From: Tetragenococcus halophilus subsp. flandriensis
GTDB lineage: Bacteria > Bacillota > Bacilli > Lactobacillales > Enterococcaceae
Length of the DNA: 64,000 nt
Direction of reading: 5' to 3'
NCBI RefSeq assembly: GCF_030161475.1
Contig: NZ_BSUG01000006.1
Location: 59,169 to 123,168, forward strand
Shown here: positions 1-10,579 of the stretch, one piece after another
Layout of the letters: each line of letters starts with the position of its first letter
Numbering within the stretch: the stretch's first letter is position 1
Position numbers and translations under genes: made by a program
Notes under the pieces: model-generated
Told to the model about the DNA's origin: nothing
Seen by the model: only the letters and a program-made list of their open reading frames with translations
The model's database searches: none

Positions 1-714
1 TTCACCAGTTAATGCATCGACTTCGCGTATCCGATCGATTTCATCACCAAAAAATTCAACTCTTAAAGCCCGTTCAGCACGTGAAGCCGGAAAGATCTCA
101 ACGACATCGCCTCTTACACGAAAACGCCCCCGTTGAAAATCTATATCGTTACGTTCAAATTGGATATCGATCAAAGAGCGTAATAAATCATCTCGAGAGA
201 TTTCCATTCCTTGACGCAAAGAAACAACTTGTTTTTGATATTCCATTGGTGAACCTAAACCAAAAATACACGATACTGAAGCAACGACAACAACGTCATT
301 ACGTTCTAATAACGAGCTAGTGGCTGAATGGCGTAATTTGTCAATTTCATCATTAATACTGGAATCTTTCTCAATATAAGTATCGCTTGATGGGACGTAA
401 GCTTCTGGTTGATAATAATCATAATAACTTACGAAGTATTCCACCGCATTATTAGGGAAAAATTCTTTAAATTCTCCATATAATTGACCTGCTAATGTTT
501 TGTTATGAGCAATAATCAATGTTGGCTTATTTACATTTTGGATCACATTTGAAATAGTATAAGTCTTTCCCGTTCCGGTAGCCCCTAAAAGAATTTGAGC
601 CTTTTTATGATCTAACACCCCATCAGTTAATTCTTCAATTGCTTCAGGTTGATCCCCTGACGGCTGATAATTTGAAACGAGTTCAAATTGATGTGATAAT
701 TCTTTTTCAATCAT
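1..714 (-). CDS. uvrB: UvrABC system protein B, 5' part only (runs off the window)
   Basis: This is the first 238 codons of the excision-repair helicase UvrB, which verifies DNA damage delivered by UvrA and recruits UvrC. Translation of the minus strand gives a start of [16 protein letters not shown], a Walker A motif GATGTGKT at about residues 44-51, and the [20 protein letters not shown] segment near residues 95-115, which is the family's beta-hairpin. The ATG at 714 is preceded by an AGAAGG ribosome binding site. The rest of the gene lies to the left of position 1. A LexA-like box lies about 75 bp upstream, as expected for an SOS gene. The identification is firm and only the C-terminal helicase half is unseen. 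Confidence 0.97.
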   Translation of the reverse strand, partial: MIEKELSHQFELVSNYQPSGDQPEAIEELTDGVLDHKKAQILLGATGTGKTYTISNVIQNVNKPTLIIAHNKTLAGQLYGEFKEFFPNNAVEYFVSYYDYYQPEAYVPSSDTYIEKDSSINDEIDKLRHSATSSLLERNDVVVVASVSCIFGLGSPMEYQKQVVSLRQGMEISRDDLLRSLIDIQFERNDIDFQRGRFRVRGDVVEIFPASRAERALRVEFFGDEIDRIREVDALTGE

Positions 715-788
715 AAACGTCTGCCTTCTTTCTGGATAAAACTATCCTATATGCAAATCATTGCTTTTCCTATACTATTCTAACACAC

Positions 789-802
789 CGAACGTACTTT
801 CG
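789..802 (-). promoter_or_regulatory. LexA/DinR-like SOS box upstream of uvrB
   Basis: The sequence CGAACGTACTTTCG matches the Gram-positive SOS box pattern CGAAC-N4-GTTCG with one mismatch in the right half. On the minus strand it would sit just upstream of a TAGAAT-like -10 element near 775-780, where a bound repressor would block RNA polymerase. LexA control of uvrB is established in Bacillus. Its use here is inferred from position and sequence. Confidence 0.6.
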
Positions 803-902
803 CTATTTTTTTAATTTGTCCTATAATTTCTTTAAAATGTAAGGTTTTCTAACGTAATTCGTAACTTTTTTGGACATTTTTGCATTTTTTATTCTAATTT
901 TC

Positions 903-932
903 TTGCTTTGTTCAAAAACTTTAGGATATAAT
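903..932 (+). promoter_or_regulatory. Promoter of glnPQ
   Basis: TTGCTT at 903-908 and TATAAT at 927-932 are separated by 18 bp, a good sigma-A promoter. It lies 84 bp before the glnP start. The rest of the 302 bp gap between uvrB and glnP holds only the LexA-like box and AT-rich DNA. Confidence 0.65.
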
Positions 933-1016
933 CTTCTTTATTAAGACAATTTAACGGAAATAATTTATCTTAACTAGGCCCTGATTTTCAATTGTCTTTA
1001 AAGGAGGAATTTTTAA

Positions 1017-3182
1017 ATGAAAAAAAGAACGATACTTATTTCGTTACTTTCTGTGTTTATTACTTTATTCTTTTGTGGGAGTAAAACTGTTTCAGCTGCG
1101 GAAAAAACTTATGATATTGGAACAGATGTGACATTTGCTCCTTTCGAATTTCAAAATGATGATAACGAATATGAAGGTATCGATATTGATATATTAAATG
1201 CGATCGCCAAAGATCAAGGTTTTAAAGTAAATTTACGTCCCTTAGGGTTCGATAGTTCGGTTCAAGGCGTACAGTCTAATCAACTGGATGGTATGATCGC
1301 AGGAATGTCGATCACTGAAGAAAGAGAGAAGAGTTTTGACTTTTCCGACCCCTACTACGACAGTGGTATACAAATGGCAGTTGCCCAGGGTAATGATGAG
1401 ATAAAATCTTACAAAGACTTAGAGGGTAAAACAGTAGGCGCTAAAGTTGGGACCGAAAGCGCAGACTTTTTAGAAGATAACAAAGATAAATATAACTTTG
1501 ATATTAAAAACTACGATGATGCATCCGGACTTTACGGAGCTGTTGACAATAACACAGTCGAAGCTATTTTTGATGATTTTCCGGTCCTTGGTTATGCAAT
1601 TAAACAAGGAGAAAATTTATCTTTAGTTGGTGAACCAGAAGCAGGAAATCCTTATGGTTTTGCAGTTAAAAAGGGTCAAAATGAAGAATTGCTAGAAAAA
1701 TTCAATGCTGGATTAAAGAAATTGAAGGATTCTGGAGAATATGATGAAATTGTCGATAAATATGTAGAAACAGATGGTAGCGGCGAAGAATCCGGCGAGA
1801 TGAAAAATGTAGAAGCCAAAAAAGACGAATATGTGATTGCTAGTGACACTGCTTTTGCGCCTTTTGAATTTCAAAATGATGAGAATGAATATATTGGTAT
1901 CGATGTTGATTTAATGAAGCGTGCCGCAGAACTACAAGATTTCAACATTACTTTCAACCATATTGGCTTTTCCGGTGCAGTGCAAGCTGTTGAAGGCAAT
2001 CAAGCAGACGGTATGATCGCTGGAATGTCTATCACAGATGAACGAGAAGAAAGCTTTGATTTTTCAGATTCTTATTTTGAAAGTGGGATTCAATTAGCTG
2101 TACAAGAAGGTAATGATGATGATATCAGCTCTTATGAAGATTTAGACGGAAAAACTGTGGGTGCTAAAGTTGGTACCGAAAGCGCCGATTTCTTAGATGA
2201 ACATGAGGACGAATACGGTTATAATGTAAAACTATATGACGATGCCGATCAACTTTATGAAGCTGTAAGTGTTGATGCAATCGATGCTTTAATGGATGAT
2301 TACCCGGTTATTGGTTATTCTGTTGCTCAAGGACAAGCGCTTGAAACCCCTATCGAACGTGAATCTGGCGGTGAATATGGTTTTGCAGTTAAAAAAGGCG
2401 AAAATCCAGAACTATTAGAAATGTTTAATGAAGGTTTAAAAGAAATGCAACGAACCGGCGAATATGACCAAATCATTGCAAATTATATCGATGATAGCGG
2501 AGATGCTACAGTCAGTGAATCTTCTACGGATGAATCTTCCTTTATCGGTTTAATTAAAAACAACTATAAAGTATTATTAAATGGTTTATGGCAAACGATG
2601 GCTTTAGCTTTGATTTCATTTGCTTTAGCTTTGATCGTAGGTGTTATCGTAGGTCTCTTTAGTGTAGCACCTATCAAAACATTACGGACGATCGCTTCAA
2701 TTTATGTTGATGTGATTCGTGGTATACCGATGATGGTTTTAGCCTTCTTTATTTTCTTTGGTCTGTCTGATGCTATCGGTATAACAATTCCTGATTTTAC
2801 AGCAGGTGTTATCACATTGACATTAAACGCTAGTGCTTATATTGCAGAAATTGTCAGAGGTGGAATAAATGCAGTGCCAACAGGCCAGATGGAGGCCTCG
2901 CGAAGTTTAGGATTAACCTATAACAAAACGATGCAAAAAATCATTTTGCCACAAGCAATTAAAATTATGATCCCATCTTTTGTCAATCAATTCGTTATCT
3001 CTTTAAAAGACACCACGATCATTTCTGTTATCGGGGTTGTCGAATTATTACAAACAGGAAAAATCATTGTTGCACGAACCATGCAAAGTACTTATGTATA
3101 TTTGATTATTGCAATTATGTATTTGATTGTAATTACCGCTTTAACAAAATTAGCAAAAGTACTTGAAAAGAAGGTGAAATAG
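1017..3182 (+). CDS. glnP: Glutamine-type amino acid ABC transporter, two binding domains fused to the permease
   Basis: The 721-residue protein combines substrate capture and membrane passage for polar amino acids, most likely glutamine, glutamate or asparagine. A signal sequence ([14 protein letters not shown]...) occupies residues 1-27. Two homologous SBP_bac_3 domains follow, at about 30-255 and 268-497; both contain FAPFEFQND and [12 protein letters not shown], so they arose by duplication. The last 210 residues form the permease with several membrane helices and the ATPase-contacting EAA-type loop ([23 protein letters not shown] region). This tandem design is known from GlnP of Lactococcus lactis. 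The start has an AAAGGAGG ribosome binding site. The ATPase partner glnQ follows after one base, so the two genes form an operon. Substrate choice is inferred from the family. Confidence 0.93.
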   Translation: MKKRTILISLLSVFITLFFCGSKTVSAAEKTYDIGTDVTFAPFEFQNDDNEYEGIDIDILNAIAKDQGFKVNLRPLGFDSSVQGVQSNQLDGMIAGMSITEEREKSFDFSDPYYDSGIQMAVAQGNDEIKSYKDLEGKTVGAKVGTESADFLEDNKDKYNFDIKNYDDASGLYGAVDNNTVEAIFDDFPVLGYAIKQGENLSLVGEPEAGNPYGFAVKKGQNEELLEKFNAGLKKLKDSGEYDEIVDKYVETDGSGEESGEMKNVEAKKDEYVIASDTAFAPFEFQNDENEYIGIDVDLMKRAAELQDFNITFNHIGFSGAVQAVEGNQADGMIAGMSITDEREESFDFSDSYFESGIQLAVQEGNDDDISSYEDLDGKTVGAKVGTESADFLDEHEDEYGYNVKLYDDADQLYEAVSVDAIDALMDDYPVIGYSVAQGQALETPIERESGGEYGFAVKKGENPELLEMFNEGLKEMQRTGEYDQIIANYIDDSGDATVSESSTDESSFIGLIKNNYKVLLNGLWQTMALALISFALALIVGVIVGLFSVAPIKTLRTIASIYVDVIRGIPMMVLAFFIFFGLSDAIGITIPDFTAGVITLTLNASAYIAEIVRGGINAVPTGQMEASRSLGLTYNKTMQKIILPQAIKIMIPSFVNQFVISLKDTTIISVIGVVELLQTGKIIVARTMQSTYVYLIIAIMYLIVITALTKLAKVLEKKVK

Positions 3183-3183
3183 T

Positions 3184-3921
3184 ATGAAGGAAAAAATTGC
3201 AATTGAAAATCTGGTGAAAAAATTCGGGGATAATACTGTATTAAACGATATTACAACAAGCATTAAAGAAGGCGAGGTTATTTGTGTTATCGGTCCTTCC
3301 GGCTCCGGTAAATCCACCTTTTTAAGATGTCTGAATCGTTTAGAGGAAGCTACTAGCGGACAAATTATCATTGATGGTGAGCATTTGACCGATAAAAAAA
3401 CTGACATTAACCAAATACGTCAACATATTGGCATGGTTTTTCAACATTTTAACTTGTTCCCTCACTTATCTGTTTTAGAAAATATTACTTTAGCACCGCT
3501 AGATGTAAAAGGTAAAAACAAAAAAGAGACAGAAGAACGAGCAGATGAATTATTACAAACAGTAGGTCTATCAGATAAAAAGAATGTCTATCCTGAAAGT
3601 CTTTCCGGCGGACAAAAACAACGGGTAGCCATCGCCCGTGCTTTAGCTATGAATCCAGATATCATGTTATTTGATGAACCTACTTCTGCATTAGATCCCG
3701 AAATGGTTGGAGACGTTTTGAAAGTCATGAAAAAATTAGCAGATCAAGGAATGACAATGGTCATCGTTACCCATGAAATGGGATTTGCCAAAGAAGTTGC
3801 AAATCGTATAATGTTCATTGATGACGGCTACTTTTTAGAAGATGGTAAACCCGACGAAGTTTTTAATCATCCTAAAAACGAGCGTACAAAAGATTTCCTG
3901 GACAAAGTATTAAATATCTAA
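3184..3921 (+). CDS. glnQ: Amino acid ABC transporter ATPase
   Basis: GlnQ hydrolyses ATP on the inner face of the membrane to drive the GlnP permease. The 245-residue protein has Walker A GPSGSGKS near residue 36, the Q-loop [11 protein letters not shown], the ABC signature LSGGQ, Walker B IMLFDEP and the switch histidine in VTHEMGFA. Length and motif order are normal for the polar amino acid transport ATPases. It begins one base after the glnP stop and ends at a strong terminator, so glnP and glnQ are a two-gene unit. Confidence 0.95.
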   Translation: MKEKIAIENLVKKFGDNTVLNDITTSIKEGEVICVIGPSGSGKSTFLRCLNRLEEATSGQIIIDGEHLTDKKTDINQIRQHIGMVFQHFNLFPHLSVLENITLAPLDVKGKNKKETEERADELLQTVGLSDKKNVYPESLSGGQKQRVAIARALAMNPDIMLFDEPTSALDPEMVGDVLKVMKKLADQGMTMVIVTHEMGFAKEVANRIMFIDDGYFLEDGKPDEVFNHPKNERTKDFLDKVLNI

Positions 3922-3926
3922 ATAGT

Positions 3927-3962
3927 AAAAAGGAGTTCTTGTTTTTACGAGAACTCCTTTTT
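3927..3962 (+). terminator. Terminator of glnPQ
   Basis: A perfect 13-bp inverted repeat (AAAAAGGAGTTCT at 3927-3939 and its complement at 3950-3962) ends in a T run right after glnQ. Confidence 0.9.
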
Positions 3963-4102
3963 AAGTGTGCTTAATTCTCAAAAAATAATATTTTTCTAAT
4001 TTTAATCGTACTTTTATTCATTCAATAGCTGCATAAACAATTGTTTTACGATTCGGCCAACTTTTACTCGAGTCTAGTAATTAAACAATCACAATAAACA
4101 AA

Positions 4103-4137
4103 AAAGTGGAGATCAACTATTATGCGATCTCCACTTT
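4103..4137 (-). terminator. Terminator of the hrcA-grpE-dnaK-dnaJ operon
   Basis: The 12-bp arms AAAGTGGAGATC (4103-4114) and GATCTCCACTTT (4126-4137) are followed on the minus strand by a T run, just past the dnaJ stop. Confidence 0.88.
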
Positions 4138-4148
4138 CCATTTTAAAT

Positions 4149-5303
4149 TTATTTTTTAAAAGCATCTTTCATTTTGTCAAAAAAACCTTCTGATTGTTGT
4201 TCTTCGGTTTTTTGTCCCGTTAATTCAGCAAAATTCCGCAATGCTTCTCTTTGTTCTTCATTCAAGTTCTTCGGCGTGATAATCTTCACCGTTACTTGTT
4301 GATCTCCCGTACTATTTCCTCTTAAGCGAGGTGCGCCTTTACCGCGCAAGCGGAACTTCGTGCTAGTTTGTGTACCAGCCGGGATTTTCAATTTCACATT
4401 TCCATGAACAGTTGGTACATCGACTTCATCACCTAAAGCTGCTTGTACAAAGTTGATTGGCAATTCGTAATAAATTTCAGATCCATCACGATCAAAAATA
4501 TCACTTTCTGCTACATAAAAGACAACATATAGATCACCATAAGGTCCACCGTTAATGCCAGCTTCCCCTTGGTTAGCTAGTCTCATTTGTTGTCCATCTT
4601 CTACACCAGCTGGAACAGAAACATTAACACTATGTGTTTTCTTTTCATGTCCTGTACCATGACATGTTTCGCAAACTTCTTTGATTTCTTTACCAGTTCC
4701 GTGACAAACATCGCAAGTTTGTCTTGTCATTACTCGACCAAGTGGCGTTTGACGTTCAGCATTGATTGTCCCAGAACCCTTACATTTATGACAAGTTTCT
4801 GGTTGGGTGCCTGGTTTAGCACCATTTCCGCCGCAAGTATGACAAACTTCATTACGTTTATAGGAAACTTCTGTATCTTTACCAAAGATCGCTTCTTCAA
4901 AAGTCAGATTGATTGAATATTGTAAATCATCACCTTGTCGTGGTGCATTCGGATCTGCAGAACGGCCACCACCGAAGAAAGATTCAAAAATATCTTCAAA
5001 GCCACCGAAACCACCAGCGTCTGAGAAGCCTCCTCCGAAGCCACCAAATCCACCAGCGCCACCGCCGCCGAAGTTGGCGTCTGTACCTGCATGACCATAT
5101 TGATCATAAGCTGCACGTTTTTGTGGGTCGCTTAGCGTTTCATAGGCTTCTGAAATTTCTTTAAACTTCTCTTCTGCATCAGCTTCTTGGTTGACGTCTG
5201 GATGATATTTTTTGGAAAGCTTACGATATGCCTTTTTGATTTCATCATCTGAAGCCCCTTTGTCTACACCTAGGACTTCATAATAATCTCGTTTTGTTGC
5301 CAT
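4149..5303 (-). CDS. dnaJ: Chaperone DnaJ (Hsp40)
   Basis: DnaJ delivers unfolded proteins to DnaK and stimulates its ATPase. The J domain (residues about 3-70) carries the HPD triad in KYHPDVNQ, followed by a Gly/Phe-rich linker and four CXXCXGXG zinc repeats ([32 protein letters not shown]), then the substrate-binding C-terminal domains. The start is placed at 5303 ([10 protein letters not shown]) because a GGAGGG ribosome binding site lies directly before it. A longer reading from 5318 would translate that site. It is the last gene of the heat-shock operon. A hairpin between dnaK and dnaJ may lower its expression relative to dnaK. Confidence 0.96.
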   Translation of the reverse strand: MATKRDYYEVLGVDKGASDDEIKKAYRKLSKKYHPDVNQEADAEEKFKEISEAYETLSDPQKRAAYDQYGHAGTDANFGGGGAGGFGGFGGGFSDAGGFGGFEDIFESFFGGGRSADPNAPRQGDDLQYSINLTFEEAIFGKDTEVSYKRNEVCHTCGGNGAKPGTQPETCHKCKGSGTINAERQTPLGRVMTRQTCDVCHGTGKEIKEVCETCHGTGHEKKTHSVNVSVPAGVEDGQQMRLANQGEAGINGGPYGDLYVVFYVAESDIFDRDGSEIYYELPINFVQAALGDEVDVPTVHGNVKLKIPAGTQTSTKFRLRGKGAPRLRGNSTGDQQVTVKIITPKNLNEEQREALRNFAELTGQKTEEQQSEGFFDKMKDAFKK

Positions 5304-5440
5304 TGGCTTTCCCTCCATCTAATACTTTAACAGTCTTTCGTATTTTATCATAAATTATGCAGAAGAAACATTATTTTATAAAAATACTTAAATTAAAAAG
5401 AAAAGACCGATTTATCACTATAGTAGACAATATTTCAAAA

Positions 5441-5473
5441 GAAAAAGCCAAAGTGGATGTCTTTGGCTTTTTC
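5441..5473 (-). terminator. Hairpin with T run between dnaK and dnaJ
   Basis: Arms GAAAAAGCCAAAG (5441-5453) and CTTTGGCTTTTTC (5461-5473) form a 13-bp stem followed on the minus strand by TTTT. It lies just after dnaK and before dnaJ in the same direction. It probably terminates part of the transcripts, or a separate dnaJ promoter lies in the 137 bp beyond it. Confidence 0.75.
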
Positions 5474-5486
5474 CCAAATAACGAAA

Positions 5487-7343
5487 TTATTTATTATCGT
5501 TATCGTCGTCATCTACTTCTTCAAAATCTGCATCCACTACATCATCGTCACCAGAAGCGTTAGAAGCATCATCTGAACCTTGAGCTCCTTGCTCGCCTTG
5601 TTGTTCTTGTGATGCTTGTTCGTACATCTTAACACTCAAGTTTTGTACGATTTCGTTCAATGCATCGCGTTTAGTTTTCATGTCTTCGATGTCGTCAGCT
5701 TCTACTGCAGCTTTTAGTTCATCACGTGCATTTTCAGCTTTTTTGACTTCTTCTTCGTCTACTTTACCATCAAGATCACTCAATGTTTTATCTACTGTAA
5801 ACAAGAGTGTATCTACTTCGTTACGTAGGTCAACTTCTTCTTTACGTTTTTCATCAGCTTCAGCGTTTGCTTCAGCATCTTTAACCATTTTATCAATTTC
5901 TTCATCTGATAAACCAGAAGAAGATTGAATTGTAATTTTTTGTTCTTTTTGTGTACCCAAGTCTTTAGCTGAAACATTTACAATACCGTTTTTGTCGATA
6001 TCAAAGCTAACTTCAATTTGTGGTACACCACGTGGGGCTGCTGGGATATCTGTTAATTGGAAACGACCTAATGTCTTGTTATCAGCTGCCATTGGACGTT
6101 CACCTTGCAATACGTGAATATCTACGGCTGGTTGGTTGTCAGCTGCTGTAGAGAATACTTGAGATTTACTTGTTGGAATCGTCGTGTTACGATCGATCAA
6201 CTTCGTAAATACACCGCCCATCGTTTCAATTCCTAGAGATAGAGGTGTTACGTCAAGTAATACAACGTCTTTAACGTCACCACTAATAACACCAGCTTGG
6301 ATAGCAGCACCCATAGCAACTACTTCGTCTGGGTTAACTGATTTATTTGGTTCTTTACCTGTTTCTTTACGTACTGATTCAACAACAGATGGAATACGAG
6401 TTGAACCACCAACCAAGATTACTTGATCAATATCAGATTGAGATAAGTCAGCGTCTTTCAAAGCTTGACGTACGGGTTCTTTTGTACGATCAACTAAACT
6501 ACTTGTTAATTCATCAAATTTTGCACGAGTCAAGTTCATTTCTAGATGAAGTGGTCCATCTTCACCTGCTGTGATAAATGGCAAACTGATTTGTGTGCTT
6601 GAAACGCCTGATAAATCTTTCTTAGCTTTTTCCGCAGCGTCTTTTAGACGTTGTAAAGCCATTTTATCTTTACTTAAGTCAATACCATTTTCTTTTTTGA
6701 ATTCACTAACCAAGTGGTCAATGATTTTTTCATCAAAGTCGTCCCCGCCAAGTTTATTGTCACCGGCAGTAGATAATACGTCAAATACACCATCGCCTAG
6801 TTCTAAGATGGAAACGTCAAAAGTACCGCCACCAAGGTCAAATACTAAGATTTTTTCATCTTGTTCAGTTTTATCTAAACCATAAGCTAAAGCAGCTGCA
6901 GTTGGCTCATTTACAATACGTTCAACTTCTAATCCAGCGATCTTACCAGCATCTTTAGTTGCTTGACGTTGGGAGTCGTTGAAATAAGCAGGAACTGTAA
7001 TAACCGCTTTTTCAACTTCTTCGCCTAGATAATCTTCGGAAAAGCTTTTGATGTGTTGCAAGATCATTGCTGAAATTTCTTGTGGCGTATAAGATTTATT
7101 ATTTGCTTCTACCTTATAACCATCTTCACCAATGTGACGTTTAATAGAAGTAACAGTATCTGGATTTGTAACTGCTTGTCTTTTTGCTACTTCACCTACT
7201 TGGATTTCGCCATTTTTAAATGCTACAGCAGAAGGGGTTGTACGGTTACCTTCTGGGTTTGTAATAATTTGTGATTCGCCGCCTTCTAAAACTGAAACGG
7301 CTGAATTTGTTGTACCTAAGTCAATACCAATTATCTTACTCAT
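5487..7343 (-). CDS. dnaK: Chaperone DnaK (Hsp70)
   Basis: DnaK is the ATP-driven chaperone that binds exposed hydrophobic segments of proteins. The 618-residue protein shows the phosphate-1 motif [10 protein letters not shown] at the start, [13 protein letters not shown], the phosphate-2 motif [13 protein letters not shown] and the adenosine motif [14 protein letters not shown] substrate-binding domain (about 385-500) and helical lid follow, and the acidic tail ends in repeated D and E residues. Length is standard for Firmicutes. Residues 5-13 confirm the ATG at 7343, which has an AAAGGAG site in front. The gene lies between grpE and dnaJ under HrcA/CIRCE control. Confidence 0.98.
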   Translation of the reverse strand: MSKIIGIDLGTTNSAVSVLEGGESQIITNPEGNRTTPSAVAFKNGEIQVGEVAKRQAVTNPDTVTSIKRHIGEDGYKVEANNKSYTPQEISAMILQHIKSFSEDYLGEEVEKAVITVPAYFNDSQRQATKDAGKIAGLEVERIVNEPTAAALAYGLDKTEQDEKILVFDLGGGTFDVSILELGDGVFDVLSTAGDNKLGGDDFDEKIIDHLVSEFKKENGIDLSKDKMALQRLKDAAEKAKKDLSGVSSTQISLPFITAGEDGPLHLEMNLTRAKFDELTSSLVDRTKEPVRQALKDADLSQSDIDQVILVGGSTRIPSVVESVRKETGKEPNKSVNPDEVVAMGAAIQAGVISGDVKDVVLLDVTPLSLGIETMGGVFTKLIDRNTTIPTSKSQVFSTAADNQPAVDIHVLQGERPMAADNKTLGRFQLTDIPAAPRGVPQIEVSFDIDKNGIVNVSAKDLGTQKEQKITIQSSSGLSDEEIDKMVKDAEANAEADEKRKEEVDLRNEVDTLLFTVDKTLSDLDGKVDEEEVKKAENARDELKAAVEADDIEDMKTKRDALNEIVQNLSVKMYEQASQEQQGEQGAQGSDDASNASGDDDVVDADFEEVDDDDNDNK

Positions 7344-7396
7344 ACTATGATCTCCTTTGTCATTTTATCATTCATTTAATATTGAAATAAACTAAT

Positions 7397-7972
7397 TTAT
7401 TGTGCGACAACAACCATGCTGGCACGAAGTACACGGTCATAAAGCTTATAACCTTTTTGCAATACTTCAACTACTGTTTCTGCCGGCTGGTCCTCTGTCG
7501 CAGGAACTGTTTGAACAGCTTGATGTAGTGTAGGATCAAACGTTTCACCTTGAGCAGAAATTTCTTCGATTCCTTCTTCCTGCATGGCAGAACGTAAACT
7601 TTCAAGTGTCATTTCTACACCTTTTTTCAAGCTTTCGTTTTGTTCTCCTTCAACTTCAATTGCTACAGCACGTTCTAAATTATCGATTGCAGGAAGTAAT
7701 TTCTTTCCTAAATCTTGCGAACGATACTTTTGCATTGTTTGTCTTTCGTTACGAAAACGATTATTCATATTCGTAAGCTCAGCTGAAGCCCGAAGATATT
7801 TATCTTCCATTTCATCAAGTTGTGCTTTTAAATCATCAACTTCTGAAATAGGTTGAACATCTTCATTCTCATTTTCTTCAACTGTTTCATTTTCTACAGT
7901 TGATTCATCTTCACTGGTTTTGTCAGAAAAGGTTTCTTCAAACTCTTCTGCATTCTTTTCTTTATCAGACAA
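7397..7972 (-). CDS. grpE: Nucleotide exchange factor GrpE
   Basis: GrpE releases ADP from DnaK and so resets the chaperone cycle. The 191-residue protein has an acidic N-terminal region (residues 1-45), a long coiled coil (ISEVDDLKAQLDEMEDKYLRASAELTNMNNRFRNERQ) and the C-terminal beta-wing with PTLHQAV. The apparent start is a TTG at 7972 (MSDKEKNAEE), with GAAGGG about 11 bases upstream; no in-frame ATG lies nearby. It sits 45 bp after hrcA and 53 bp before dnaK in one operon. Identification is secure and the start is a little less so. Confidence 0.94.
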   Translation of the reverse strand: MSDKEKNAEEFEETFSDKTSEDESTVENETVEENENEDVQPISEVDDLKAQLDEMEDKYLRASAELTNMNNRFRNERQTMQKYRSQDLGKKLLPAIDNLERAVAIEVEGEQNESLKKGVEMTLESLRSAMQEEGIEEISAQGETFDPTLHQAVQTVPATEDQPAETVVEVLQKGYKLYDRVLRASMVVVAQ

Positions 7973-8017
7973 TCATCTAACATCCCTTCTATATAAATAA
8001 TTGACAATTCACGCAGA

Positions 8018-9058
8018 TCAGCCGAATGAATCGATCGAACGATAATAATCATCCAGTGTTTCTGCTAGTTCTTGACGAAATACATCAAGCAAACTAAACA
8101 TTTTCGAATACGGCATACTCGCCGAACCTAATAATGCGATCGTACCATTGCCATGATCTTTAATCTCATAATTAGCTTGGATCAAACTCATGCCGCTTAG
8201 TAAGTCATTACCCAATTCTGAACCAATCCGGATTTGAATCGGTTGATCTTTAGTACTCAACAATTCATTCAATTGCTTCGAGTTTTCCATAAACAAATAC
8301 ATAGATTTAAACTGATCAATGTCTTGGATTTGATCGGAATTCAGTAAATTCATCTGACCGCCAACAAAAATCTTTTCTTCAAAAGCTTCACTCAACATAT
8401 TATTGAATAAATCAAGGATGCCTTCAGTCGTTTGAAAATACTTATGAAGAATCATCGGGATTTCAGTTCGCAAGCGTTGATAAACTATTAGCAAAGGTTC
8501 ACCGATTAATTTATCATTGATGATTCGCACCATTTTTTCAAGATCTTCACTATCTACGCTTTTAGGTATTGAAAATACTTGATTTTCAACATTGCCCTTG
8601 TCAGTTACAATGATTGCGATCACTTGCCGATTATTGAGTGGAACCATTTTAAAACCTGTAAGTTTTCTATTACTTACATCAGGTCCAATCGATAGCGCCG
8701 TATAACTAGTCAATTGGGAAAGAATTTTAGCTGATTGTTCAATGATATCATTGATCTCATGAAAATCTTTTCCTAAGGACTGCCGTATGACGTCTACTTC
8801 GCTTTTTTCTAGCTTTTCTGGTTCTAGAAGATAATCGACATAATAGCGATAACCTTTTAGTGAAGGGATACGACCTGAAGAAGAATGTGGTTTTACCAAA
8901 AGTCCATCTTCCTCGAGAGTTTTCATCTCATTTCTAATCGTGGCTGAACTAGCTGCGATCCCTTCTTCCATCAGTGTTTTAGATCCAATTGGCTTTCCTA
9001 AATTTGTATAATTATGAATAATTCGATGCAAAATATTATCTTGTCTTTGCGTCAACAA
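8018..9058 (-). CDS. hrcA: Heat-inducible transcription repressor HrcA
   Basis: HrcA binds CIRCE operators and represses the class I heat-shock genes until GroEL is titrated away. The N-terminal winged helix contains IHNYTNLGKPIGSKTLMEE and SSATIRNEMKTLEEDGLLVKPHSSSGRIPS, both typical of the family. The rest is the dimerisation and GroEL-sensing region. The start chosen is the TTG at 9058, giving MLTQRQDN, which fits other HrcA proteins and stands at the right distance from AAAGGGTGAT. A GTG at 9067 is possible but overlaps that site. It heads the operon and is preceded by two CIRCE elements, so it controls itself. Confidence 0.94.
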   Translation of the reverse strand: MLTQRQDNILHRIIHNYTNLGKPIGSKTLMEEGIAASSATIRNEMKTLEEDGLLVKPHSSSGRIPSLKGYRYYVDYLLEPEKLEKSEVDVIRQSLGKDFHEINDIIEQSAKILSQLTSYTALSIGPDVSNRKLTGFKMVPLNNRQVIAIIVTDKGNVENQVFSIPKSVDSEDLEKMVRIINDKLIGEPLLIVYQRLRTEIPMILHKYFQTTEGILDLFNNMLSEAFEEKIFVGGQMNLLNSDQIQDIDQFKSMYLFMENSKQLNELLSTKDQPIQIRIGSELGNDLLSGMSLIQANYEIKDHGNGTIALLGSASMPYSKMFSLLDVFRQELAETLDDYYRSIDSFG

Positions 9059-9074
9059 ATTTATCACCCTTTAA

Positions 9075-9101
9075 TTAGCACTCCTTATATCTAAGTGCTA
9101 A
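9075..9101 (-). promoter_or_regulatory. CIRCE operator, proximal copy
   Basis: TTAGCACTC (9075-9083), nine bases, then AAGTGCTAA (9093-9101) matches the HrcA operator consensus with a single mismatch in the second arm. It lies between the -10 element and the hrcA start, in the transcribed leader. Confidence 0.92.
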
Positions 9102-9111
9102 CACGATTATT

Positions 9112-9139
9112 AATATACCATAAATAACAAGAATGTCAA
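9112..9139 (-). promoter_or_regulatory. Promoter of the hrcA-grpE-dnaK-dnaJ operon
   Basis: On the minus strand a perfect TTGACA (9139-9134) and TATATT (9117-9112) are separated by 16 bp. The promoter lies exactly between the two CIRCE elements. Confidence 0.8.
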
Positions 9140-9157
9140 GAGGAAATGCTCAAAAAA

Positions 9158-9184
9158 TTAGCACTCTTTATGTTAGAGTGCTAA
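9158..9184. promoter_or_regulatory. CIRCE operator, distal copy (perfect)
   Basis: TTAGCACTC-N9-GAGTGCTAA is a full match to the CIRCE consensus. It lies upstream of the hrcA -35 element and 93 bp before the divergent hemW gene, so it could also influence hemW. Confidence 0.95.
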
Positions 9185-9276
9185 TTTTGCAAAAACAGCC
9201 AGAAATTCGTCTAAGTTCATAAGCAACTATGGTAGACTAATGATAAAACACACTTTGCTAAAGGAGCCATTAATTA

Positions 9277-10428
9277 ATGGAAAAAGTGCTAAAAAATACT
9301 TCTTCATATATTCATATTCCCTTTTGTGAACATATTTGCTTTTATTGTAATTTTAATAAAGTATTTTTAAAAGGGCAGCCTGTTGATGAGTATATCCAAG
9401 GGCTATTAAAAGAAATACAGTTAACACTTGATGTTCACCCTACAGACGTCAGTCAAACGATTTATATCGGCGGAGGTACTCCGACTTCTTTATCTGCTAG
9501 TCAATTAGATGATTTACTCAGTGGGATCACTCAATTGCTGCCCGTTGAAACAACGAAAGAATTTACAATAGAAGCAAATCCTGGCGATTTGACACAAGAA
9601 AAGCTGGATGTCATTAAAAATTATGGAATTAATCGCCTTTCGATGGGTGTCCAAACATTCGATAACCGTCTTCTAAGAAAGATTGGTCGTAAACATACTG
9701 CTGAAGATGTATACCAGACATTAAAACTAATAGAAAAAAATCAGATAGACAATGTTTCGATCGATTTAATTTATGCGCTACCTGGTCAAAGCATTGCAGA
9801 CTTTCTTACTACTTTACAAAAGGCAATCGCTCTTGATTTGCCTCACTATGCAATGTATTCCTTAATTTTGGAAAATAAAACGATGTTTATGAATTGGGTA
9901 AGAAGAGGAAGAATTGAATTGCCTGAACAAGAAGAAGAGGCAAAAATGTTTGAACTTGCGATAAATGAGATGGAAAAAGCCGGGTTTTCCCATTACGAAG
10001 TTAGTAATTTCGCTAAAAAAGGATGGGAATCAAAGCATAATCTAGTTTATTGGAATAATGAGCATTATTATGGTTTTGGCGCTGGAGCTAGTGGTTATTT
10101 AAACCAAGAACGTTACAAAAATTTCGGACCTATTCAACATTACTTAAACCCTTTACGTAATAACCAGTTACCTATCATTGAAACAGAAGAGCTTTCTTTT
10201 AAAAATCAAATTGAAGAGGAATTATTTTTAGGATTAAGAAAAAAGGAAGGCGTGTCCCTGCAACATTTTAAAGAAAAATTCAACTTAGAGCTTACCGACT
10301 TATACCAGCAAGTTCTTCCTAAACTATTTGATGAGCAATTATTAACTTTTAATAACGACCATCTCAAATTGACCCGCAAAGGTTTATTTCTGGGAAACGA
10401 AGTATTTGAAAAATTCCTGCTTTCATAA
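9277..10428 (+). CDS. hemW: Radical SAM protein HemW (heme chaperone)
   Basis: The 383-residue protein carries the radical SAM cluster motif CEHICFYC (CX3CX2C, cysteines at about 17, 21 and 24), the glycine-rich SAM-binding segment YIGGGTPTSLS, and the C-terminal HemW domain. HemW proteins bind heme and pass it to other proteins. They were long mislabelled as oxygen-independent coproporphyrinogen oxidase HemN. The ATG at 9277 has AAAGGAG ahead of it. hemW next to hrcA is a common order in Firmicutes, usually in the same direction; here the two are divergent and share a region with two CIRCE sites. The physiological heme acceptor is unknown. Confidence 0.9.
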   Translation: MEKVLKNTSSYIHIPFCEHICFYCNFNKVFLKGQPVDEYIQGLLKEIQLTLDVHPTDVSQTIYIGGGTPTSLSASQLDDLLSGITQLLPVETTKEFTIEANPGDLTQEKLDVIKNYGINRLSMGVQTFDNRLLRKIGRKHTAEDVYQTLKLIEKNQIDNVSIDLIYALPGQSIADFLTTLQKAIALDLPHYAMYSLILENKTMFMNWVRRGRIELPEQEEEAKMFELAINEMEKAGFSHYEVSNFAKKGWESKHNLVYWNNEHYYGFGAGASGYLNQERYKNFGPIQHYLNPLRNNQLPIIETEELSFKNQIEEELFLGLRKKEGVSLQHFKEKFNLELTDLYQQVLPKLFDEQLLTFNNDHLKLTRKGLFLGNEVFEKFLLS

Positions 10429-10512
10429 AAAATTTCTTTAAATAAGCTATCTGTTTTTTGCTATTAAGGCAAATTTAACATTGATTTTTTTCTTTGTCGT
10501 ATCGATATAAAA

Positions 10513-10552
10513 ATAAGGTCTTCAAACGAGGCTCCTCGTTTGAAGACCTTAT
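10513..10552 (-). terminator. Terminator between hemW and the TPM-domain gene
   Basis: Nearly perfect 19-bp arms (AAGGTCTTCAAACGAGG and its complement) meet with almost no loop. The minus strand continues into TTTTTATAT, so it ends the lemA/TPM transcript, and it may act on hemW too. Confidence 0.85.
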
Positions 10553-10579
10553 AAATCATTAGTGATTCCTAACGGCTAA

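Noticed and set aside
5357..5563. Small protein gene between dnaJ and dnaK
   Set aside because: It crosses the terminator hairpin and the end of dnaK in antisense, with no ribosome site.
9277..10428. Oxygen-independent coproporphyrinogen oxidase (HemN)
   Set aside because: The cluster motif and C-terminal HemW domain fit the heme chaperone, and no heme synthesis genes are nearby.
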